From: Notolepis coatsorum
Lineage: Eukaryota > Chordata > Actinopteri > Aulopiformes > Paralepididae
Length of the DNA stretch: 64,000 nt
NCBI GenBank assembly: GCA_963971535.1
Contig: OZ020591.1
Coordinates: 270,501 to 334,500, forward strand
Direction: 5' to 3'
Each line of letters starts with the position of its first letter. The stretch's first letter is position 1. Shown in pieces: positions 57,599 to 64,000 of the stretch. A program made the translations under genes and the position numbers. Under the pieces are notes generated by a model, which saw only the letters and a program-made list of their open reading frames with translations, was not told where the DNA came from and did not search any database.

Positions 57599-57999
57599 TG
57601 TTCTGAAGGTCCAGATAAACACTGAAAGTCTGCGTTTATTATTTTGTATAACTTGTATATTGTTTATATATATAGGATATATATCTTTACGCCATCCGTT
57701 TGCATAATAGTATTCTTCGCTCGCCTCATTGGGTCCCGCCCTTGACATTGGAGGCGCCACCAGACGAGCCCCCCAGACATGGTTCTAGACATGTTCAGAC
57801 AAGTTCAGACTTGCCCATAGCAGGCGCATTGATTCCGGACAGGTAAATCGGCTGCGCCCTAGAAATCAGTCTGAGTATATATATTGTGGATGGTGCAAGC
57901 AGCCGCGAGTCGGCAGTATCAGAACAGGAGAAGCAGCAGAGCGAGAGTGTGATACGTCCGGTACAGTTGTACACAGACCTACCAGCGGTGTATCGTTAC
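57599..57999 (+). repeat. BEL 3' LTR, first 401 bp (interrupted)
   Basis: Aligned base for base with 50244-50644 there are four substitutions and no gaps. The next LTR bases (agatagctagtagctactta, 50645 on) reappear at 63976 after the insertion. Confidence 0.97.
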
Positions 58000-58744
58000 T
58001 AGAGTTGTTCCGATACCGATACCAGTATCGGAAAAGCCGCCGATACTGGCTAAAATGCTGGTATCGGTATCGGCAAGTACCCTCTAATGCTGCGCTCCGA
58101 TACCATATGACGTAATTTATCAACAACACTGTGGTCTGTTGAATAAGCATTATAAAACAAACGGGTGCTTAATCGATTAAAGTGTCAATGCCATTTGTCA
58201 TTTTAACAGCAGATACTTTCTTAAATGTGTCACCTCACAGCGCTTTATGCCAGATCTCTACATTTTCATTTTTTAGATTATTCCAGATTGCTAAAGTACA
58301 GAATCTAAGCTTTCAAATGATGTGTCATATGTTGACATCTGAGAATGTTTTGAACACGATGTGCCCAATTATAACTTCTAAAACTGGCTGTGTTCTAGAT
58401 TGCCTAAGAGGTGAAAAGGTGTCTCAAAGGAAGGCAACTTTTCACACTTCAGACAGTTTCAACTGGGCGTCAACAAACCCCCTCCAGCAACGCCCCTCAC
58501 CTGAATAGCATTAACATAATTAAGTGCTGCCATGGCAGTTATCTCTCCTCAGGACCCGATCTTCATTCTCTTGTTTGTATTGAGCTATAGACATTATTAG
58601 CATAGTAGGTAGTAGTAGTAAGATGGATACTAGTAAAAGATGGTATGAAGGTTAGTAGTTTCAGATATTAATTGAAGTTAATTTGGCTCGTCTTCTGCCA
58701 GCTTGTACAGACAGGAGCTTAAGCACAAACCAAAGTGCTTTAAT

Positions 58745-58950
58745 AAAATTAAATAGAATAGAATATTTCTAGAGTCTTTATTGTCATTATACAGACAGCG
58801 TTATATAGCTCAACAGTGCACAATTAATAAACAATAATAATTATTAGGAAGATACAATAAAATAGTCCATTTCTATGTACCCCCCCCCCCCCCCCCATGC
58901 TGCTTTGACACCAGAATTTCCCCAAGGGGATTAATAAAGGATCATCTTAT
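58745..58950 (-). mobile_element. LINE 3' tail fragment
   Basis: agtctttattgtcattatac followed by a C run and aatttccccaaggggattaa resembles the tail at 6718-6750. It is a short 3' piece without coding. Confidence 0.55.
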
Positions 58951-59104
58951 CTTAGTAGGTAACATCACAATAAAAAATAAACAATTTTAGGAAGATAAAA
59001 TAAAAGTCAATGTCTACAGTGTATGGATGCAGGGTCCATCTGTGTGTGTGTGTGTGTGTGTGTGATCTCAGCACTTATCTGTATCTTTGTGTGTGTTGGG
59101 TCTT

Positions 59105-59212
59105 CTAACATCGTACAGTCTTGTTCTGAGGTGCTGTAGACGTTGGTCTTGAGGGTATCTAACATCGTACAGTCTTGTTCTGAGGTGCTGTAGACGTTGG
59201 TCGCGGGCATGT
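59105..59212. repeat. 54-bp tandem duplication over the gene's stop codon
   Basis: ctaacatcgtacagtcttgt starts at 59105 and at 59159. The unit is 54 bp, a multiple of three, and differs mainly at its last few bases. Confidence 0.92.
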
Positions 59213-59420
59213 GATGTCTTTTCCCGCATCAGAACAGTATTGTCTTATCTCCTTAAAAAGATAATTCTGCCTGTCATTGTCCAGACCGGGTGGGGGTATC
59301 ACTGGAAAATTGGAGATGGTCGGGTAGCGTTTTGGGTCTTTCAGCAGTTGAAACTCGAATGGTTCAGCATCATCACGGTGTAATTTCGCCGTCACCATGC
59401 CAGGTCTGCTGGCATCGAAG
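59159..59420 (-). CDS. Last exon of the five-exon gene
   Basis: Acceptor tctattacag. It encodes FDASRPGMVTAKLHRDDAEP, a FQLLKDPKRYPT block, NFPVIPPPGLDNDRQNYLFK and ends PQNKTVRC then TAG (59161-59159). The final 54 bp, including the stop, are repeated in tandem just downstream (59105-59158). Its entry phase does not match exon 4. Confidence 0.75.
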
Positions 59421-59666
59421 CTGTAATAGAATAAAGAACACATTTAAAATATTGTCTATTTCGTAAAGAAAACACTGGTCCCAGCCTCCAGGACACTGTG
59501 AGTCAAGCATCCATGTCAACACATTTCGTACATTGATTACCAGAAACAAAATAAACCTTCTTCATCATAGCTAATAGTGCTAAGTAAATTAGCCTATTGC
59601 AATATTTGCAAACCAAAATTCTCTAAGATAAGAACAGAAAAAACAGGAGGAAAACATTTCCTCATT

Positions 59667-59667
59667 C

Positions 59668-59747
<80 letters not shown>

Positions 59748-59749
59748 TA
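59667..59749. repeat. Poly-A and (AAT)n microsatellite
   Basis: About 37 A residues followed by about fifteen aat units. It lies in the intron where the missing exon of the five-exon gene would be expected. Confidence 0.95.
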
Positions 59750-59773
59750 TGTTGGTATCTTGGAGTCTCTTAC

Positions 59774-59915
59774 CCTTACTCGTGGCCATCCCTTCGTCAA
59801 TAAGGTAATTCACCTGCTTTGTCAGCCCTTCACAATGTACGCCAAACAGGCCACACTTGCGCGGTGTTGCAAAATACATCGGCCCAACTTGAAGAGGGTG
59901 AGAGGGGTAGTGTAC
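59774..59915 (-). CDS. Exon 4 of the five-exon gene
   Basis: Acceptor cttccgccag, donor GTAAGA. It encodes VHYPSHPLQVGPMYFATPRK, then CGLFGVHCEGLTKQVNYLID and EGMATSKG, leaving one base. The next expected exon is not present downstream. Confidence 0.78.
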
Positions 59916-60107
59916 CTGGCGGAAGAAAAATGATACATTGAAATAATGTTGTAGTGTAGTAGTACAGTAGTGCTGTAGTAATTGTGATGGTGATTGTCAT
60001 TTTAAATATTACACAACATGATGTAATGCTGTAATACAGCAAACAAACGATTTTTGTCAAGTAAGTTAACAACAAAAAGCTACATTGTAATAGGATCGGA
60101 TTCTCAC

Positions 60108-60442
60108 CTGCTGTGCATAATCAAAGCTGTAGTGCATTGTGATGTCTTTGCTTGCCGGTGTGGCAGGGCCTAGACTCAGCTGCAATTCCGCACAGGTCTT
60201 TTGGGTGGAAGCAGTCATAGCCTGCAACAGCTTGCGCTCTCTCTTAACACGGGCCAGATGTTGTAATTGCACCTGCAATTTTTCTGTCTGCAATTTATCC
60301 GGCTTGCCAGCCGCTTGACTCAACTGGTAGTTGTTTTTGTAGCATTCCCAACACAAATCTGTCCTCGGTTTGATGATTGTTATCTGGGGCAGAAGGGTTT
60401 TCCACAGCTGAAGAAAGCTCCCCTGACCAACAACGCGATGTC
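60108..60442 (-). CDS. Exon 3 of the five-exon gene
   Basis: Acceptor ttttattctag, donor GTGAGA. It encodes HRVVGQGSFLQLWKTLLPQI, a CxxC pair (LCWECYKNN), a Lys/Gln-rich helix (QTEKLQVQLQHLARVKRERK) and DITMHYSFDYAQQ. It ends in phase 0. Confidence 0.8.
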
Positions 60443-60456
60443 CTAGAATAAAATAG

Positions 60457-60840
60457 TAATAGTACACATTACATATACACAATGCCAGAGGATGGCTACT
60501 CAGGAGGACTGGTCTATGCTGCAAATTTACACAATTGATGTGTAAACACGAGTGGTTTATGGAATGTTAGATCGTTAATGTCTTTGTCTTGGTAATAGTA
60601 CACATTACATATACACAATGCCAGAGGATGGCTACTCAGGAGGACTGGTCTATGCTGCAAATTTACACAATTGATGTGTAAACACAAGTGGTTTATGGAA
60701 TGTTAGATCGTTAATGTCTTTGTCTTGGTAATAGTACACATTACATATACACAATGCCAGAGGATGGCTACTCAGGAGGACTGGTCTATGCTGCAAATTT
60801 ACACAATTGATGTGTAAACACAAGTGGTTTATGGAGGGGG
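60457..60840. repeat. 135-bp tandem repeat in intron 2, about 2.8 copies
   Basis: taatagtacacattacatat recurs at about 60457, 60593 and 60728. The first unit starts 15 bp from the acceptor of exon 3, so the duplicate set includes the branch-point region of this intron. Confidence 0.92.
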
Positions 60841-61059
60841 GCTTGAACTTAAGTGATGTCAATAAGTACATTGGAGATATTGTATTGTGAGAAGGATATT
60901 TGATGAAAGCAGCTTGGCTCCTTCAACATTGCATTTCACAGTTGAACAGATCATGCTTATTATAGAACAGTAGAAAATTATCAACATTATGGAATGTTGC
61001 AGTCCAGGCGGCTGTACCTCATGTCATGAAATAAATTAATAAATAACAAACACACATAC

Positions 61060-61337
61060 CTGCTTCCTCCCCAGCCGGTTTGTATTGACGCCAGAGTGCC
61101 GCTTTTGTCAGATTGCTTGGAAGTAACTTGGCAGTGTAGTCTCTGTGGCCAGGATGTCTACCAGGCAAGACAATAGAATGGACCTCTGCATAATTGGTGA
61201 GAAAATCCACCACACGTTGACAGTCGTCTTTACAGAGAAACTTTTTGTGAGTTCTCGGTTGTTTTTTCCTATCACGTGGTGTCATTCCATTTGTCTTGTA
61301 GTGCTTGATAATAGCTTTGAGAAGTCCACAGCTTATC
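61060..61337 (-). CDS. Exon 2 of the five-exon gene
   Basis: Acceptor tttgtttag, donor GTATGT. It completes a Gly codon with exon 1 (phase match) and encodes ISCGLLKAIIKHYKTNGMTP, then VVDFLTNYAEVHSIVLPGRH and ALWRQYKPAGEEAG. Confidence 0.8.
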
Positions 61338-61828
61338 CTAAACAAAAAAAAATGTGAAATCATTATTATACACACATACACAGTCCCTGCTAGCTAGAGC
61401 CAATGATAATGTCTTCAATACAGTCACGTGCTTTGCACTATATAGAATATTATTGTATAGTACTGTAGTTCTCTATAGTTCTCAAAGAACACCTACGGGA
61501 GACTGCAATTCAAAACTGGACCCTACAAATGTCAGTATTCCAATGTACAGCCCCACCCAACCCACCTACCCAACCTCCTCCAATGTACAGTTTCTATGTC
61601 AAATGTATGTGAGTATTCCAATGTACAGTGCCCCCCCCCTACCCAACCCCCCCCCCACCTCCAATGTACAGCCCCACCCCACCTACCCAACCTCCCCAAT
61701 GCACATGTTTCTATGTCAAATGTATATTTTTTAGTATCACAAACAGTACTGTATTTGAAAATCTGGTATGTCATAAATGTATAGATGTAGCAGTACTGTC
61801 TATCTGTATGTCATGTGTGTCATATGAT

Positions 61829-61970
61829 GAATTGAAAATGGGGGACCCTGATGGAAACAAGATGAAAGTCTTTCTCAGGTCTGCATCCTCTTAACAATTG
61901 TATGTATTGAGCTGTACTGTACTGTACCCATTCTGCAATCTGTTAATAAACTTAATCAATCAAGGGTCTG
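61829..61970 (+). repeat. Dispersed repeat also found in the foldback arms
   Basis: tgaaaatgggggaccctgat through ctgttaataaacttaatcaa matches 21022-21090 and the inverse of 21135-21260. It ends in an aatcaatca tail, as a short retroelement would. Confidence 0.8.
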
Positions 61971-62079
61971 CTATGACATCACTACTATGACAACACAATT
62001 CAGAATGTTCCAGAATGTATACTAGCCTGTACTAACCGGTCATAGTTACACATGCACACAGAATAATAATGGCACTTAC

Positions 62080-62753
62080 CCATGGAGAAAGCAGAATGTT
62101 GCCCGGCAGACCACGACGTTATGGAATCTGTACACTGTCCGTGAAGCTTTGCGAATGGTGTTTACTCTCTTCGTGCTCTGTGTGACTTCAGAATCATTGA
62201 TGCCTGTTTGTATAGCCGAGAGCAGACACATGTCCCTCTCTTTCGGCGTCAATGAGGCCATGTCCAGTCTGCTATTGTATATCAATTCTTCCGACAGTTT
62301 TGTTGTACACGACAACGCCTGCCGTTCGGAATTCTCTTTCCGCTCTTTATAGCATTTGCAATCAAACGTTCTTATTTTTTTCAATTCTTCTTTGGTGTCA
62401 CTGTCTACGGTTACAACAGACACCATATCTGCGACATGTCTCATCGTTAATTCCGTTGAATAGCCCGGTGTGACGGTCCCGCTGTGAATAGAATCATCCT
62501 CTAAATCTGATTGATCCGCGCGCTCATCTTCCTCTTCAAAATCATCAGCGCGCTGCGGTATCGGATCGATATCAGGCACTACTTCGTTTTCCGAATCTTC
62601 TTCTTCATCTGAAGAGTCCGGTTTGGGCGGTGGTTCGGGGACACCTGGGTGAAAATAGTCCGTTAAGTACCCACTCATTAAATGCGATCCATCGATGGCT
62701 CTCCCCGCAGCAGATATCTTGTTGAGTTCAGCAGCGATCGTCTTCGCATCCAT
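62080..62753 (-). CDS. Exon 1 of the five-exon gene
   Basis: ATG at 62753-62751; 224 complete codons plus two bases, ending at donor GTAAGTG. It carries the start, the proline/aspartate-rich linker (PGVPEPPPKPDSSDEEEDSE) and the Cys cluster. High acidity and clean reading frame suggest recent selection or recent loss. Confidence 0.8.
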
Positions 62754-63069
62754 CTCTCAATCTCAACGCAAGACACATTAAAAGTGTCACCAGATGCCAA
62801 CAGGTGTATGTATAGGTATTGTGGGGGCGTTGCGCTCCGGGCTGGCTACCCCCCCAAGGTTTAGATTCGATTCAAATGCAAATTGTTATTACGCCTCCCG
62901 TTCCACTGAAATCATGTCGTGAACAGCCTACTTTTAAACAAAGGTTGTTACTATTTTTAAATATTCTAACTGTTCGTTTTTATAGTATATATGTGCTTAT
63001 ACATTCAATTTATAATAATATATAAAAAAAAAAAAGACAAAAAAAAAAAAACGTTTTCACGTGTAGACG

Positions 63070-63263
63070 AAAAAGGGGCGGGCCGAGTTGTGGTTGCAAG
63101 CGCTGCCAAGTGACACAAATGTCATCGTCCCGACAGAGCGGTGTTGACGGGGAGCTCATGGGTTCGCTTGGTGGCTGGTGTTATTAGCATTGAACAGCTA
63201 ACCGAAAGCTAGCTTTAACATTACCTTGGCTAAAGTTGGGGCTATTCATATAATCCAGCAATA
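63070..63263 (+). promoter_or_regulatory. GC-box promoter region of the ppp1r21-like exon
   Basis: ggggcgggccgag (63074 on) is a strong GC box in an otherwise AT-rich neighbourhood; the stretch to 63263 is CpG-richer and has no TATA box. It lies between the divergent starts of the five-exon gene (62753) and the exon at 63264, so it might serve one or both. Inferred. Confidence 0.45.
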
Positions 63264-63313
63264 ATGGCTGCAGACCTGCAAGCAAAGTACAGCAAGTTGG
63301 CAAAGGAGTATTC
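63264..63313 (+). CDS. ppp1r21: First coding exon of a ppp1r21-like gene
   Basis: ATG in a fair context (ataATGG) opens MAADLQAKYSKLAKEYS, cut inside the Ser codon by a GT. Vertebrate PPP1R21 (KLRAQ1, a coiled-coil protein of early endosomes) begins with the pattern MA..ELQ.KYQKLAQEYS (from memory). About 13 of 17 positions agree. Only this exon is present: within 650 bp the sequence turns into hAT end sequence. Since the whole stretch lies inside a transposed unit in a BEL LTR, this is a captured gene piece rather than the resident gene, unless the assembly is wrong. It may still act as a promoter plus splice donor. Confidence 0.65.
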
Positions 63314-63499
63314 GTTAAATCACAATGTCACCAGTAACGTTACAGTCTTTTCATATACCGGCAGCTCATGCTATGCTAACTTAGCTCACGTTGACGTCAT
63401 CATTGAGACCACCTCGCGTACACAATTAATGACATAATGCAGACAGCCATATCGGTGACAATGTTTAGCTTTTAGTGCCAAATGATAAGAGTCTGAGGC

Positions 63500-63967
63500 G
63501 GAGTCTCAAAAGAGAATGTTGAATATTTATTGTGCAAAAATCACAACAGATCCGACTGCTACTGAAACGGAGCCTTGTAGACAGACTGAGTAGGGTATAT
63601 CTGCAGAGCCAGTGGGTAGCGAGTGCAGCAATGTATAATGTCCGTGTGGATCATTGGAGTAGGGTATATCTGCAGTGCTGAAGCCCCATACTCATTGATT
63701 AATGATACTAATACAAATCTATACAATCACCTGTTGTTGAATAAATACCATTACTTTCTAGTTATTACTAAAAAACAGTATATATAAAACAGTATTTGTT
63801 AAAAAAAAATATATATATATATTTATAATTTTTTTTTATATAATATCGTTTTTTTTTTTTTTTTTTTGTATGCACTGGTATCGGATAAGTATCGGTATCG
63901 GCCGATACCCAAAGCTTAGGTATCGGAATCGGATCGGAAAGGAAAAAATGGTATCGGAACATCTCTA
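63500..63967. mobile_element. hAT MITE right end sequence of the composite unit
   Basis: From about 63500 the sequence (agagtagggtatatctgcag repeated twice, T run, clustered tatcgg motifs) follows the common fish hAT MITE pattern and ends in the TIR at 63967. Confidence 0.65.
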
Positions 63968-64000
63968 ATCGTTACAGATAGCTAGTAGCTACTTAGATAC
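63968..64000 (+). repeat. BEL 3' LTR resumed after the insertion
   Basis: 63968-63975 repeats the 8-bp target; 63976-64000 is identical to 50645-50669 of the 5' LTR. The LTR runs out of the window. Confidence 0.97.

Larger units (their letters stand above)
50244..57999 (+). mobile_element. BEL/Pao retrotransposon (5' part through interrupted 3' LTR)
   Basis: 5' LTR 50244-51323, tRNA-Tyr primer site 51326-51342, gag, protease, RT, RNase H/integrase in the order gag-PR-RT-RH-IN on the plus strand, then the 3' LTR from 57599. The 3' LTR is cut after 57999 by the 5,968-bp unit 58000-63967 and resumes at 63968 (repeat of the 8-bp target) to beyond the window. Over the first 401 bp the two LTRs differ at only four positions, so the insertion is fairly young, yet gag and RT are full of frameshifts and stops. 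Confidence 0.95.
59159..62753 (-). pseudogene. Five-exon gene of unknown function, middle exon missing
   Basis: Exons on the minus strand with consensus GT/AG sites: 62753-62080 (ATG, 674 nt), 61337-61060, 60442-60108, 59915-59774 and 59420-59159 (stop TAG). The first four join in phase (2, 1, 0 bases carried, then 1). Product: N-terminal MDAKTIAAELNKISAAGRAI, a strongly acidic stretch (DSSDEEEDSENEV, FEEEDERADQSDLEDD), a Cys cluster (FDCKCYKERKENSERQALSC), a DRKKQPRTHKKFLCKDDCQ segment, DLCWECYKNNYQLSQAAGKP, then PMYFATPRKCGLFGVHCEGL and LIDEGMATSKG. The last exon reads FQLLKDPKRYPTISNFPVIP and LFKEIRQYCSD. It resembles, from memory, a large unnamed multi-exon family repeated in fish genomes whose central segment has a DNC..QNKN-type motif. 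That segment is absent: exon four leaves one base but the last exon needs two, so an exon is missing; in its place is an A/AAT repeat. Function unknown; possibly a nuclease or transposase-like family (inference). Confidence 0.75.
58000..63967. mobile_element. 5,968-bp hAT-ended unit carrying gene sequence, 8-bp TSD
   Basis: Left end TAGAGTTGTTCCGATACC, right end inverted TAGAGATGTTCCGATACC (17 of 18). atcgttac is duplicated exactly at 57992-57999 and 63968-63975, and the intact BEL 5' LTR shows one copy at the corresponding place (50637-50644), which proves the insertion. The subterminal sequences differ: left has ccgccgatactggctaaaat, right has ccgattccgatacctaag, as in two distinct hAT MITE subfamilies. 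Inside: a retroelement tail (58740-58950), a five-exon minus-strand gene (59159-62753), a GC-box promoter and ppp1r21-like exon 1 (63264-63313). No hAT transposase is visible. Confidence 0.9.

Noticed and set aside
59667-59749. Poly-A as a retroposed gene tail
   Set aside because: It lies in an intron of a gene with introns and continues into (AAT)n; it is a microsatellite.

Overview
This window is vertebrate, almost certainly teleost fish, DNA made almost wholly of layered mobile elements. Three things point to a fish: a dense mixture of hAT MITEs with gatacc-rich ends, LINE 3' ends of the L2/Rex type, and Ty3/gypsy plus BEL/Pao retrotransposons; a DANA/mermaid-type tRNA SINE; and the first coding exon of a recognisable vertebrate gene (ppp1r21-like). 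I cannot name the species. No complete host gene lies in the window.

Layout. 1-540 is a 30-bp satellite with a five-unit superperiod. 540-5200 holds a SINE head, two hAT MITEs with TSDs, a candidate unknown host exon (2434-2521) and a TA-flanked MITE. 5214-7756 is a Harbinger-like element (GGGCC ends, 3-bp TSD) that carries a TTAA-flanked element and a LINE 3' end. 7800-13400 holds more TTAA elements and large tandem arrays (10040-10880, 11100-11300). 13764-15226 is a hAT unit with two different ends and GC-rich cargo. 15.6-25.9 kb holds LINE 3' ends, three copies of a ~480-bp tRNA-headed SINE family (two of them with long TSDs), a near-perfect foldback (20955-21318), TTAA elements and a hAT. 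24.4-32.4 kb is one minus-strand LINE split by a ~5.9-kb hAT, which itself holds a SINE and a degenerate Ty3/gypsy element. 32.4-35.2 kb is a second Harbinger-like copy containing a TTAA element, inside which sits a hAT with another TTAA element inside it. 35.2-48 kb holds hAT MITEs, LINE scraps, a long-TIR element with a 9-10-bp TSD (44369-45566) and an 80-bp-arm hairpin within it.

48.0 kb to the end is the most structured part. A gypsy relic (48030-50243) is interrupted by a BEL/Pao element (5' LTR 50244-51323, tRNA-Tyr primer site, broken gag and RT, long intact RNase H/integrase ORF, 3' LTR from 57599). That 3' LTR is itself interrupted at 57999 by a 5,968-bp unit (58000-63967) with hAT-type ends and a perfect 8-bp duplication. 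Inside this unit are a five-exon gene of unknown function on the minus strand, which lacks a middle exon, and, divergently placed, a ppp1r21-like promoter and first exon. The 3' LTR resumes at 63968. Host-gene material has therefore been mobilised, apparently between two different hAT ends. This is the strongest candidate here for something undescribed.

All family assignments are from reading the sequence and from memory; no search was run.
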